From Halobacillus mangrovi (GTDB taxonomy: Bacteria > Bacillota > Bacilli > Bacillales > Halobacillaceae), in NCBI RefSeq assembly GCF_002097535.1, contig NZ_CP020772.1, positions 2,046,001-2,110,000 of the forward strand: a stretch of 64,000 bases of DNA, written 5' to 3'. The notes under the pieces were generated by a model. That model did no database searches, was not told the DNA's origin, and saw nothing but the letters and a program-made list of their open reading frames with translations. The translations under genes were made by a program, and so were the position numbers. This document shows positions 44,130 through 52,132 of this stretch, piece after piece. The first letter of the stretch is position 1. Each line of letters begins with the position of its first letter.

Positions 44130-44198
44130 TGTCGAATGGCACGTAATTTGAGGTCGAATCACTCCTTTTTTCTAATCTATCATGAAAATCTTGTCGAA
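44130..44198 (+). promoter_or_regulatory. Cluster of Spo0A-like boxes
   Basis: TGTCGAA occurs at 44130-44136 and 44192-44198, and GGTCGAA at 44152-44158. These match the Spo0A box at 7, 7 and 6 positions and all lie in the same direction within 69 bases. They are upstream of both the small minus-strand gene and the dipeptidase. Confidence 0.5.
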
Positions 44199-44350
44199 AA
44201 GTTTTTTAATTCTTTTTACAATATGTATGTTTGATCTTGAAAATAATTCCATAAAGTTAATATAGAGACTGATTCTCCTAATATAAGGATAGATAATGAT
44301 AGTCAATTGTTCTAATTAAAGATAGAGATATTTTTTAAGGGGGAGAAAAA

Positions 44351-45391
44351 ATGAAATTCATAGATGGACACAATGATACAGTTATAAAAGTGAAAAAAAA
44401 TGGAATAAAGCGCTTTTTAAAAGGAGATAGATCCGCTCATCTTGATCTTCCTAGAGCTATGGAAGCAGGGTTTGCCGGAGGTTTTTTTGCTATATACACT
44501 CCTGATCGATCCGTTTTTCCTCAAATAGAAGACTATCAAACAGCGGAAGGATATCAGCTGCCTCTTTCTGAACCATGTGACCATCATTATGCACACCAGT
44601 ACACCGATTACATGCTAAACCTCCTACTACAAGCAGAGCAAAACTCTCAAGGAGCACTTAAGTTCGTGAGTAATAAAGAGGAATTACTCAAGTACGTGAA
44701 TGAAGGTACTATTGCTGGTGTTCTTCATATTGAAGGGGCAGAATCCATTGATCCTGATTTCAAGGCTCTTTACACTTATTTTGATAAAGGAGTTCGGTCA
44801 CTGGGACCTGTGTGGAGCAGGCCGAATATTTTCGGGGAAGGCGTGCCCTATCATTTCCCTTCTTCACCTGATACAGGAGTAGGTCTTACAAATAAAGGAA
44901 AACAATTGGTTGAAAAATGTAATAAGTTGGGCATTATGCTGGACCTTTCCCATATAAACGAAAAAGGTTTCTGGGACCTCGCAGGTATTACAAATGCTCC
45001 GCTGGTTGCTACTCACTCAAATGTGCATGCACTCTGTCCCATATCTAGGAATTTGACGGATCAACAAATTGATGCCATAGGTCAATCGAATGGAGTCATT
45101 GGTGTTACTTACAGTTTGAATATGCTAAGCCAGGATGGAAAAATTGATGCCAATGTTTCTATGGATGAAATCACAAAGCATATTCATTACATTGCAGACC
45201 GTATTGGGATTGAACATGTAGCTCTTGGATCAGACTTTGATGGAACAACGATACCAAGCAAGATAGAAGATGTTAGAGGAGTCCCTGGATTACTGGACCA
45301 TCTGCAGAAGGAAGGTCTCACCACCAGGGAGCTAAAAAAAGTGAGCATGGATAATTGGCTTCGTGTTCTACAGGATACTTGGAAAGCTTAA
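44351..45391 (+). CDS. Membrane-dipeptidase family (M19) zinc dipeptidase
   Basis: 346-residue cytosolic peptidase; a signal peptide is absent. Metal ligands of the M19 barrel are all visible: HNDTV near 7 supplies HxD, LHIEGAES near 124 the bridging Glu, LDLSHIN near 200 one His, and VATHSNVHAL near 219 the second His, with GSDFDG near 296 the Asp. The family cleaves dipeptides with mixed stereochemistry. In Bacillaceae such enzymes also help recycle cell-wall peptides. GGGGGAG is just ahead of the ATG. A possible Fur-like GATAATGATAGTCA (44294-44307) sits in the leader. Confidence 0.88.
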   Translation: MKFIDGHNDTVIKVKKNGIKRFLKGDRSAHLDLPRAMEAGFAGGFFAIYTPDRSVFPQIEDYQTAEGYQLPLSEPCDHHYAHQYTDYMLNLLLQAEQNSQGALKFVSNKEELLKYVNEGTIAGVLHIEGAESIDPDFKALYTYFDKGVRSLGPVWSRPNIFGEGVPYHFPSSPDTGVGLTNKGKQLVEKCNKLGIMLDLSHINEKGFWDLAGITNAPLVATHSNVHALCPISRNLTDQQIDAIGQSNGVIGVTYSLNMLSQDGKIDANVSMDEITKHIHYIADRIGIEHVALGSDFDGTTIPSKIEDVRGVPGLLDHLQKEGLTTRELKKVSMDNWLRVLQDTWKA

Positions 45392-45398
45392 TAAAAAG

Positions 45399-45432
45399 AA
45401 GAACGAGCTCCAGCCTGGAACTCGCTCTTTAA
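45399..45432. terminator. Bidirectional terminator
   Basis: CGAGCTCC and GGAACTCG with flanking AAAGAGC/GCTCTTT-like bases form a hairpin between two convergent genes. Confidence 0.7.
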
Positions 45433-45434
45433 GT

Positions 45435-46355
45435 TTACCGATGTTTTTGGTAAGTAATCGGGGACGTCATCGTTTGGATCTCACCAAAGATTTGTTCCGT
45501 AAGTGGTGCAGCCTTTAAATAGGTGAGATTCTCTTCAAGCTGCTCTAAAGAACTTGCCCCGAATACCGCTGAAGCCATTGCGGGATGATGAAGGACATAT
45601 TGAAGAGCCAATGCTGTCGGAGTGCGGTCTTCACTTCCATAATCCTGCCACTTTCTAGTAATTGATTGGATTTCTTCATAGCTGTATTCCAAAAATCCAT
45701 TTTGTGCTTTTTCCTGTGATTTTTTATGTCCGTTTGAAGATAGCATTCCTTTCGCCAAAGGTCCTCTTGCCAGTACACCAATGTTATTATCTGAAAGCAA
45801 ATCTAATATTTCCTCTTCAGGTCTCCGATCAAGAGCATTATACTGCATCATAACACTGGCTATATTGGATTTTTCTACGAATCTTCGAATAACATTCGGG
45901 CGAATGGAGGAGATCCCATATTCTCGAATCAGACCTTCCTGTTTCAAATCTTCAAACGCTTCAATCGTTTCTTCAATTGGGTCATCAATCGTACCGCCAT
46001 GCAGCTGATACAGGTCGATATAATCAGTGCTAAGACGCTGCAAACTGTCTTTGACCCCTCGTTTAATATGTTTTTTTGATGGATCCCATGTCCATCCCTC
46101 TTGCCCAGGAGTAAAGTTATTTCCAACTTTTGTTCCAAGGATTATGTCTTCTCGTCTGCCTTTAATGGCTTCACCAACAATTTTTTCATTGGTGCCGAAG
46201 TCATACAGATCTGCAGTGTCCAAATAATTAATCCCTGCATCAAGAGCGCGTTCAATGATGTATTTTGCTTTGTCACGGTCCGTTCCTAAGGACATGCATC
46301 CTAAACTGATTTCTGATACAAATAATTCTGAATGTCCTAGCTGGCGTTTGTTCAT
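45435..46355 (-). CDS. yqkF: Aldo/keto reductase, YqkF-like
   Basis: 306-residue NADPH-dependent reductase with an AKR TIM barrel. It starts KRQLGHSELFVSEISLGCMSLG, then has INYLDTADLYDFG near 49 with the catalytic Asp and Tyr, a Lys in ILGTKVGN near 80, and the His of YQLHGG near 118. The C-terminal ALQYVLHHPAMASAVFGASSLEQLEENL binds the cofactor phosphate. I chose ATG 46355 with AAAGGATG upstream; the frame continues to 46505 without a better site. It stands divergent to nudF, the same order as in B. subtilis, so the symbol is well supported. Confidence 0.87.
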   Translation of the reverse strand: MNKRQLGHSELFVSEISLGCMSLGTDRDKAKYIIERALDAGINYLDTADLYDFGTNEKIVGEAIKGRREDIILGTKVGNNFTPGQEGWTWDPSKKHIKRGVKDSLQRLSTDYIDLYQLHGGTIDDPIEETIEAFEDLKQEGLIREYGISSIRPNVIRRFVEKSNIASVMMQYNALDRRPEEEILDLLSDNNIGVLARGPLAKGMLSSNGHKKSQEKAQNGFLEYSYEEIQSITRKWQDYGSEDRTPTALALQYVLHHPAMASAVFGASSLEQLEENLTYLKAAPLTEQIFGEIQTMTSPITYQKHR

Positions 46356-46464
46356 TAAGATCATCCTTTCTAAGAAACCTCTCCCCAAGCATATCGAAAT
46401 TTTCTCTGTTACATCCAGTCCTATGATAAAATGGCGATAGATTGTTCGGGAAGGTGGATATAAA

Positions 46465-47010
46465 ATGAAAAAATTTGAAGAGAAAACATATGAAACGGAA
46501 ACCATTTATAAGGGGAAGATTGTGCAATTAAATATTGACAGTGTTACTTTACCCGATGGGAATACATCTAAACGAGAATTGATTAAACACCCCGGAGCGG
46601 TAGCGGTCATTGCTTTGACTGAAGAAGGGAAATTGATCTGCGTAGAACAATACCGTAAGCCAATGGAAAAAAGTCTGATAGAAATCCCTGCAGGAAAACT
46701 TGAAGAAGGAGAAGAACCTAAAACCTGTGCTTTAAGAGAACTAGAGGAAGAAACGGGTTATACGACGGATCACCTTCAATTTCTGACATCATTTTATACT
46801 TCACCCGGATTTGCGGATGAGATTGTTCATTTGTATTTTACGGAGCATGTGAAACCTCTTGAAGAGACACCACCAGGGGATGAAGATGAATTTGTTGATC
46901 TCTTGGAACTTACCCTTGAGGAAGCAGAGCAGCTTGAACGTGAACAAAGAATCCACGATGCAAAAACGGCTTACGCTCTGCTTTACCTAAAATTGAGGCA
47001 GCAAAGATGA
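46465..47010 (+). CDS. nudF: ADP-ribose pyrophosphatase
   Basis: 181-residue Nudix hydrolase that splits ADP-ribose to AMP and ribose 5-phosphate. The Nudix box is complete as GKLEEGEEPKTCALRELEEETGY near 76-98 in two parts (GKLEEGE and RELEEETGY). The N-terminal domain KTYETETIYKGKIVQLNIDSV is the dimerising strand set typical of NudF. GGAAGGTGG precedes the start. It overlaps the next gene by four bases (ATGA), so they are coupled, as in B. subtilis. Confidence 0.9.
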   Translation: MKKFEEKTYETETIYKGKIVQLNIDSVTLPDGNTSKRELIKHPGAVAVIALTEEGKLICVEQYRKPMEKSLIEIPAGKLEEGEEPKTCALRELEEETGYTTDHLQFLTSFYTSPGFADEIVHLYFTEHVKPLEETPPGDEDEFVDLLELTLEEAEQLEREQRIHDAKTAYALLYLKLRQQR

Positions 47011-48185
47011 GTTTTTTGCGCTACTTTGCAGATCTTCATATTCATATCGGAAGGGATTGGGATGGTAGACCGGTGAAAATTACCGGCTCAAATTCGTTGA
47101 CCGTTACGAATATTGTTAAAGAAGCAAGTAGAAGGAAAGGTCTCGATATGGTGGGGACTATTGATGCCCAGTCCCCCGCTGTGCAAGAAGAGCTGAAATA
47201 TTTGATTGGACATGGGAAAGCTGTAGAATTAGCCGACGGAGGAATTAAATACGAAGATACAGTCCTAATACTAGGGTCTGAAATTGAAATCTATGATGAT
47301 GCATGTAAAGGACCGATTCATGTGTTATGTTATTTTCCTTCTATTGAGAGTATGGAGAAATTTTCTCTTTGGTTAAAGGAAAGAATGAAAAACGTTTTTT
47401 TAAGTACTCAACGTTTCTATGGAACAGCCAAAGAGTTACAGGACTATGTAAAAGCTAACGGAGGATTGTTTATTCCTGCCCATATTTTCACCCCATTTAA
47501 AAGCCTGTATGGTAAAGGAGTCAGTCACTCGCTTACAGAAGTTTTCGACCCTAATCGTATTGATGCTGTAGAATTAGGGTTAAGTGCAGATCGTGATATG
47601 GCAAATCAGATTGCGGAGTTAGAATCTTACACTTACTTAACCAATTCTGATGCTCACTCACTTCGGAATCTAGCAAGAGAGTATCAAGAGATTCTCATGA
47701 AAGAAAAGACGTTCAAGGAGCTTAAACGTGCTCTCAAAGGAGAAGGCGGCAGGGGAGTGACTGCCAACTATGGATTGAACCCGCAGATGGGCAAATACCA
47801 CCTCACTGTATGCGCAGATTGTTTAACCACCTTAATACTAGCGGGTGAAAAATGCCCATCATGTGGTTCTGCAAAAATAGTGAAAGGTGTATCGGAAAGG
47901 ATTCGCGAATTAAGTAACATGAAGGGACAACAGCGCACACGACCAGATTACTATTACCAAGTTCCCTTATCCTCTTTACCAGGGGTCGGAAAGAAAACCT
48001 ATGAACGTTTACTAGAATCATTTACCTCTGAGATGGATATTATCCATCGGATCCCGTACAGCGAATTAGTCACAGTCGTTAATGAAAAGGTGGCTGACTT
48101 CATCCTTGCCATGAGGGTTGGCAAGCTACGATTCCAACCGGGTGGTGGGGGAAAGTATGGGAAAGTTCTCCTGAATTATGATTGA
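47007..48185 (+). CDS. Endonuclease Q family DNA repair enzyme
   Basis: 392-residue enzyme that in related bacteria cuts DNA 5' to deaminated bases such as uracil and hypoxanthine. It starts with a PHP domain: YFADLHIHIGRDWDGRP (6-22), HVLCYFP, FIPAHIFTPF near 156, and TNSDAHSLRN near 214, giving the metal site. A zinc ribbon follows, CADC...CPSCG near 270-290, and then a helix-hairpin-helix SLPGVGKKTYERLL near 325-338. This order (PHP, Zn, HhH) defines EndoQ. B. subtilis yqxK lies here in the same order. It overlaps nudF by ATGA and precedes spoIIM. Confidence 0.88.
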   Translation: MSFLRYFADLHIHIGRDWDGRPVKITGSNSLTVTNIVKEASRRKGLDMVGTIDAQSPAVQEELKYLIGHGKAVELADGGIKYEDTVLILGSEIEIYDDACKGPIHVLCYFPSIESMEKFSLWLKERMKNVFLSTQRFYGTAKELQDYVKANGGLFIPAHIFTPFKSLYGKGVSHSLTEVFDPNRIDAVELGLSADRDMANQIAELESYTYLTNSDAHSLRNLAREYQEILMKEKTFKELKRALKGEGGRGVTANYGLNPQMGKYHLTVCADCLTTLILAGEKCPSCGSAKIVKGVSERIRELSNMKGQQRTRPDYYYQVPLSSLPGVGKKTYERLLESFTSEMDIIHRIPYSELVTVVNEKVADFILAMRVGKLRFQPGGGGKYGKVLLNYD

Positions 48186-48205
48186 AGTTGGTCTACTTTT
48201 TCTCT

Positions 48206-48243
48206 CTTTCTCATAGATTGGTCATAGACCGGTTATGAGAAAG
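48206..48243 (+). promoter_or_regulatory. Hairpin overlapping the spoIIM ribosome site
   Basis: CTTTCTCATA pairs with TATGAGAAAG (48234-48243), and inner bases TTGGTC/GACCGG extend it with G-T pairs. The right arm's last bases AAG are the first bases of the spoIIM Shine-Dalgarno AAGGGTGG (48241-48248). This could dampen readthrough translation; the hairpin lacks a T run, so it is not a classical terminator. Confidence 0.5.
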
Positions 48244-48254
48244 GGTGGAATTCA

Positions 48255-48893
48255 ATGCAGCAGGGAATTCGAACGGTAAAAAACGATCTACAAAGCCACA
48301 CAAACATATTCGTCTTCATTTTTGTGCTATTTATTATGGGGATGGTATTTGGTGCGGTCATTGTAAACAGTATGAATTTTGTACAAAAACAGGATCTGTT
48401 CTTTTATCTAAAGCAGTTTTTTATGCAGAATATCGAAATGGATGGAACACCAAAAACGGTTCTCTGGAAAGACAGTATGCTTTATCATGTAAAATATCTT
48501 TTGCTCCTCTTTTTATTAGGCATTTCAATCATAGGAATGCCGATAATTACCGTATTACTCTTCATTAAAGGCTTAGTAATCGGATTTTCCGTTGGCTTCC
48601 TAGTTAATCAGATGGGATGGTATGGACTCTTAATATCCTCTGTATCCATCGCTCCTCAAAATCTGATTATTATCCCAGCATACTTAATTGCAGGATCTCT
48701 AGCCCTTATTTTCTCTCTGACTTTATGTAAGCAGTTGTTTATCAGAAGAGTTCATCAACCGTTATTGAAGGCTTTCACAAGGTATAGCGCCTGGTTTGGC
48801 ATTTTGTTAGTTGTCTTATTATTTTCTTCCATCATAGAGGTGTTTTTTTCAAATACCATCCTGGAATACGTATTGCGCTGGCTATATAATTAA
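48255..48893 (+). CDS. spoIIM: Stage II sporulation protein M
   Basis: 212-residue membrane protein of the SpoIIDMP complex, which hydrolyses septal peptidoglycan during engulfment. About five membrane helices: near 19-40, 82-100, 102-122, 130-150, 178-200. The family pattern FIMGMVFGAVIVNSMNFVQKQDLFFYLKQFF is near 27-57. AAGGGTGG precedes the start. It lies between the EndoQ gene and fur as in B. subtilis. Expression by sigma E in the mother cell is known for the family; I did not identify that promoter with confidence. Confidence 0.92.
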   Translation: MQQGIRTVKNDLQSHTNIFVFIFVLFIMGMVFGAVIVNSMNFVQKQDLFFYLKQFFMQNIEMDGTPKTVLWKDSMLYHVKYLLLLFLLGISIIGMPIITVLLFIKGLVIGFSVGFLVNQMGWYGLLISSVSIAPQNLIIIPAYLIAGSLALIFSLTLCKQLFIRRVHQPLLKAFTRYSAWFGILLVVLLFSSIIEVFFSNTILEYVLRWLYN

Positions 48894-48930
48894 TAGTGGT
48901 TACTAAAATGTATCAATTATAAATAATAGA

Positions 48931-48945
48931 TTATAATAATTATAA
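48931..48945 (+). promoter_or_regulatory. Perfect PerR box ahead of fur
   Basis: TTATAATAATTATAA matches the PerR consensus TTATAATNATTATAA at every position. It lies directly before the fur -35. In B. subtilis PerR represses fur, so this control appears to be kept. Confidence 0.9.
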
Positions 48946-48946
48946 T

Positions 48947-48975
48947 TTGACACTCGTTCTGTCTCTGATTATAAT
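48947..48975 (+). promoter_or_regulatory. Consensus sigma-A promoter of fur
   Basis: TTGACA (48947-48952), 17 bases, TATAAT (48970-48975): exact consensus on both hexamers and spacing. The PerR box touches it. Confidence 0.92.
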
Positions 48976-49006
48976 TAAGTTGGTATTACGAGGGAGGGAC
49001 GAGCGA

Positions 49007-49483
49007 ATGGAGCATCGTATAGAGAAAATTAAAAAACAGTTGCATTCCCAGAGCTATAAGTTAACACCCCAAAGGGAAGCTACGGTCCGAGTGCTTTTGG
49101 AAAACGAAGAAGATCATTTGAGTGCAGAAGATGTTTACCTCCTCGTAAAAGAGAAAGCACCCGAAATCGGTCTGGCTACTGTATATCGTACACTGGAGCT
49201 ATTAACAGAACTAAAAGTCGTAGACAAAATCAACTTCGGTGACGGAGTTTCCCGGTATGACCTTAGAAAAGAAGGAGCTACACATTTTCATCATCATTTA
49301 GTTTGTATTGAATGTGGTTCCGTTGAAGAAATTGAAGAGGATTTATTAGGTGACGTAGAAAATCTTGTTGAAAATCAGTGGGGGTTTGAGGTAAAAGACC
49401 ATCGTTTAACATTTCACGGTATTTGCCGTGTGTGTCAGAAGCAAGCGGTCACCGCATCCCCATCCAAACAGAATGAAGAATGA
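49007..49483 (+). CDS. fur: Ferric uptake regulator Fur
   Basis: 158-residue iron-sensing repressor. The winged helix (1-85) has YKLTPQREATVRVLLENE, LSAEDVYLLVKEKAPEIGLATVYRTLELL and VDKINFGDGVSRYDLR. The dimer half has the metal site THFHHHLVCIECGSVEEI near 95-112 and the structural zinc pair ICRVCQ near 143. It matches B. subtilis Fur nearly along its length. Start ATG 49007 follows AGGGAGGG; upstream frame residues belong to the promoter. A perfect PerR box and promoter precede it, linking iron and peroxide control. Confidence 0.95.
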   Translation: MEHRIEKIKKQLHSQSYKLTPQREATVRVLLENEEDHLSAEDVYLLVKEKAPEIGLATVYRTLELLTELKVVDKINFGDGVSRYDLRKEGATHFHHHLVCIECGSVEEIEEDLLGDVENLVENQWGFEVKDHRLTFHGICRVCQKQAVTASPSKQNEE

Positions 49484-49490
49484 ATCGAAT

Positions 49491-49520
49491 GCCGCTATTA
49501 TACATAGTGGCTTTTTATTT
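49491..49520 (+). terminator. Terminator after fur
   Basis: GCCGCTAT pairs with ATAGTGGC (one G-T) over 5 bases, followed by TTTTTATTTTTT. Confidence 0.85.
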
Positions 49521-49643
49521 TTTGTTCATGGTTTCTACTAGCTTCTAATTGATTCTAACCCATTTCTATTTACAAAAGGAATGAAATCGTGTACGTTTAT
49601 CCTAGATGCAACAGTTGTTCCTACAACTCTAGCATTTTGACTA

Positions 49644-49668
49644 TCAGAATCGTAATGATTCTCATGTA
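49644..49668. promoter_or_regulatory. Fur/Zur-family-like operator ahead of yqzK
   Basis: AGAATC-N5-GATTCT is an inverted repeat. Read on the minus strand, TGAGAATCATTACGA agrees with the Fur 15-mer TGATAATNATTATCA at 12 positions; on the plus strand TCGTAATGATTCTCA agrees with the Zur 15-mer TCGTAATNATTACGA at 12. A TATAAT lies just downstream at 49667. Which protein binds cannot be told. Confidence 0.5.
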
Positions 49669-49728
49669 TAATCCCTTGCTTTTTGGGCATATCCTTTTAC
49701 AAATAGCTTGTAAAAGGAGAGAAAGGTT

Positions 49729-49947
49729 ATGACACACCTGGCACGGAATATGAAGGATTTAATTAAAGTCCTCATTGTTTTTACCATATGTACGTGTGTG
49801 TTTTACTTTGCTTTAAGACTTGTACATGAAGAATACGAAAGGCAACATCGGTATGATCCTCCAGGTGGGTCGGCTGTCAAGGTGTACCAGCCAGTCGAAC
49901 AACAATGGACGGATCGATTGTCGATATTCTTTCGTTTAGGAGAGTAG
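49729..49947 (+). CDS. yqzK: Small membrane protein YqzK (DUF4227)
   Basis: 72 residues with one membrane helix near 14-34 ([21 protein letters not shown]) and a basic tail with [11 protein letters not shown]. It matches the DUF4227/YqzK family in length, features and position between fur and xerD, as in B. subtilis. The function is unknown. The RBS AAAAGGAG is 12 bases before the start, with a T-rich gap; AGAAAGG nearer may help. xerD starts 7 bases after its stop and is probably co-expressed. A metal-regulator-like site stands upstream. Confidence 0.85.
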   Translation: MTHLARNMKDLIKVLIVFTICTCVFYFALRLVHEEYERQHRYDPPGGSAVKVYQPVEQQWTDRLSIFFRLGE

Positions 49948-49954
49948 GTGGAAG

Positions 49955-50842
49955 ATGCAAGATGCATTAGAAGATTTTTTTCACTATTTAACTGTAGAAC
50001 GGGGATTATCACCCAACACTATTCAATCCTATAAACGGGATCTGACCCAATATAAAAGTTTTCTTCAACAAGAGGCATCGATTTCAAATTGGGAGTCTGT
50101 AACTAGAACCCATATTATGCAGTATCTTCATAATTTGAATGATAAAGGACGCTCGGTTGCCACAATAGCAAGGTTGCTTTCTTCTATTCGTCTCTATCAT
50201 CAGTTCTTGATTCGAGAACAAAGAGCAAGCCAGGACCCTAGTTTACATATAGAGACACCTAAAAAAGAGCGGAAATTACCTAAAGTATTGTCTTCCGATG
50301 AAGTGGATAAGCTTCTAAATATTCACGCAAAGGATGCGCTGTCTGCAAGAAATAAGGCAATGCTTGAAATGTTGTACGCTACAGGTCTACGAGTAACAGA
50401 GCTGGTTTCATTAAAGGTCAGTGATCTACATTTGACAATGGGGTTTGTCAGGTGCTTAGGAAAAGGTTCTAAGGAACGTATTATACCTTTAGGAGATATG
50501 GCTAAGGAAGCTGTTGAGCTGTATTTGGAAATGGGCCGGGGAGAGCTTGTAAAGCAGAAGCGAACAGAAGAGTTATTTGTTAATCATCACGGCAATCGAT
50601 TAACAAGACAAGGTTTTTGGAAGGTTCTGAAAGCGGTTGCTGTTGATATGGGGATAAAGAAAGATCTTACCCCCCATACACTTAGGCATTCATTTGCCAC
50701 GCACCTTCTGGAGAATGGTGCTGATTTAAGAGCTGTACAAGAAATGTTAGGACATGCAGATATTTCAACTACACAAATATATACCCACGTGACAAAGACA
50801 CGTCTAAAAGATGTTTATCGCTCGTACCATCCTCGAGCGTAA
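49955..50842 (+). CDS. xerD: Tyrosine recombinase XerD (RipX)
   Basis: 295-residue recombinase that, with XerC (CodV), resolves chromosome dimers at dif. The N-terminal SAM-like DNA-binding domain is near 1-85 ([26 protein letters not shown]). The catalytic residues are visible: Arg in [11 protein letters not shown] near 146, Lys after [18 protein letters not shown] near 242-253 with His and Arg, [14 protein letters not shown] near 265-278 with His and Tyr nucleophile. AGGTGG precedes the start. The last gene of the yqzK-xerD pair; the drm operon starts 98 bases further on. Confidence 0.95.
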   Translation: MQDALEDFFHYLTVERGLSPNTIQSYKRDLTQYKSFLQQEASISNWESVTRTHIMQYLHNLNDKGRSVATIARLLSSIRLYHQFLIREQRASQDPSLHIETPKKERKLPKVLSSDEVDKLLNIHAKDALSARNKAMLEMLYATGLRVTELVSLKVSDLHLTMGFVRCLGKGSKERIIPLGDMAKEAVELYLEMGRGELVKQKRTEELFVNHHGNRLTRQGFWKVLKAVAVDMGIKKDLTPHTLRHSFATHLLENGADLRAVQEMLGHADISTTQIYTHVTKTRLKDVYRSYHPRA

Positions 50843-50860
50843 ACACTTTTTTGCATTTTT

Positions 50861-50882
50861 AGTTGTCTGACATCCTACAACT
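50861..50882. promoter_or_regulatory. Operator-like inverted repeat ahead of drm
   Basis: AGTTGT (50861-50866) and ACAACT (50876-50881) flank 9 bases; the whole reads TTGTCTGACATCCTACAA inside. This kind of TTGTnnGACAnnCnACAA site is typical for GntR/FadR-family regulators. A TTGCAT lies upstream at 50851. The binding protein is unknown. Confidence 0.55.
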
Positions 50883-50940
50883 TAATGGTGAGCGTAAAAT
50901 TCAGAAGAAGTGGGAAAGTAAATTTTAGGAGGTATCGATT

Positions 50941-52119
50941 ATGAAACAATTTAAACGCGTATTTTTAGTGGTTATGGACTCAGTCGGAATCGGCGAAGCT
51001 CCTGACGCAGAGAGATTTGATGATAAAGGAGCGGATACCTTAGGCCATATTGCCGATCACATGGGAGGACTTAAGATGCCGAACATGGGAGCGTTAGGTT
51101 TAAGTAATATCAGAAAAATCAAAGGTATTGACGCAGCTGAAAGCCCTGGAGCTCATTACACGACAATGGTCGAAGCTTCAAATGGGAAGGATACAATGAC
51201 AGGTCACTGGGAAATCATGGGGCTTTACATTGATCAGCCATTCCGTACGTTTCCAGACGGTTTCCCCGATGAATTATTAAAGGAGATTAAAGAAAAAACT
51301 GGACGAGATATTGTTGGAAATAAACCAGCCTCAGGTACAGAGATTATTAAAGAATTGGGCGAGCACCACATGAATACGGGTGATTTGATTATTTATACAT
51401 CTGCGGATTCGGTGTTGCAAATTGCTGCCCATGAAGAGGTGATCCCTCCAGAGGAACTCTATGAGATTTGTGAGCTGTGCCGTGAATTGACACTTGATGA
51501 GAAATACATGATTGGCCGTGTCATCGCTCGCCCATTTGTAGGAAAGCCGGGAGCGTTTGAACGTACTTCGAACCGTCATGACTATGCCCTTAAACCATTT
51601 GGACGTACAGTTATGAACGAAATGAAAGATGCCGGTCTTGATGTAATTGCCTTAGGTAAGATTTCCGATATTTACGACGGAGAAGGGGTTACGGAAGCTA
51701 TACGCACAACAGATAACATGGATGGAATGGATCAGCTCGTGAAGTCTATGGATAAAGACTTCAAGGGAATGAGCTTTTTAAACCTTGTCGATTTTGATGC
51801 AAAATATGGTCACCGCCGTGATCCACAAGGATATGGAGAAGCATTAGAAGCGTATGATGAGCGACTCCCTGAAGTTTTAGATAAGATGCAAGACGATGAT
51901 TTACTTATCATTACAGCCGATCATGGAAACGACCCCGTTCACCATGGTACTGACCATACAAGAGAACTTGTACCACTACTTGTCTATCATAATGGAATAC
52001 AGAAAGGCCAAGAGTTAGAGCAAAGGCAGACATTTTCTGACATCGGAGCAACCGTTTCAGAAAACTTCTCCATTCAAATGCCTGAGCATGGCAAAAGTTT
52101 TTTAAACGAAATCAATTAG
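50941..52119 (+). CDS. drm: Phosphopentomutase
   Basis: 392-residue Mn2+-dependent enzyme that interconverts ribose 1- and 5-phosphate (and deoxy forms) in nucleoside salvage. Alkaline-phosphatase fold: [13 protein letters not shown] near 9-21, [16 protein letters not shown] near 77-92 with the phospho-Thr, [10 protein letters not shown] near 289, and [21 protein letters not shown] near 320-340 with metal ligands. GGAGG lies before the ATG. It is the first gene of a salvage operon with pupG and pdp, 13 bases apart. An operator-like repeat is upstream. Confidence 0.95.
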   Translation: MKQFKRVFLVVMDSVGIGEAPDAERFDDKGADTLGHIADHMGGLKMPNMGALGLSNIRKIKGIDAAESPGAHYTTMVEASNGKDTMTGHWEIMGLYIDQPFRTFPDGFPDELLKEIKEKTGRDIVGNKPASGTEIIKELGEHHMNTGDLIIYTSADSVLQIAAHEEVIPPEELYEICELCRELTLDEKYMIGRVIARPFVGKPGAFERTSNRHDYALKPFGRTVMNEMKDAGLDVIALGKISDIYDGEGVTEAIRTTDNMDGMDQLVKSMDKDFKGMSFLNLVDFDAKYGHRRDPQGYGEALEAYDERLPEVLDKMQDDDLLIITADHGNDPVHHGTDHTRELVPLLVYHNGIQKGQELEQRQTFSDIGATVSENFSIQMPEHGKSFLNEIN

Positions 52120-52132
52120 GGGTGAGGTAAAC

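Larger units (their letters stand above)
43376..44350. other. 975-base gap with regulatory signals and a small minus-strand gene
   Basis: No large gene is convincing. From left to right it holds a minus-strand terminator (43582-43607), a CCCCAAAA/TTTTGGGG hairpin near 43669-43695, a 32-codon minus-strand frame (43867-43965), its probable promoter (44038-44067), three Spo0A-like boxes (44130-44198), and the leader of the dipeptidase. Confidence 0.55.

Noticed and set aside
44294-44312. Fur-like GATAATGATAGTCAATTGT before the dipeptidase
   Set aside because: Only 14 of 19 positions match and the second half is poor; the AT-rich leader makes chance likely.
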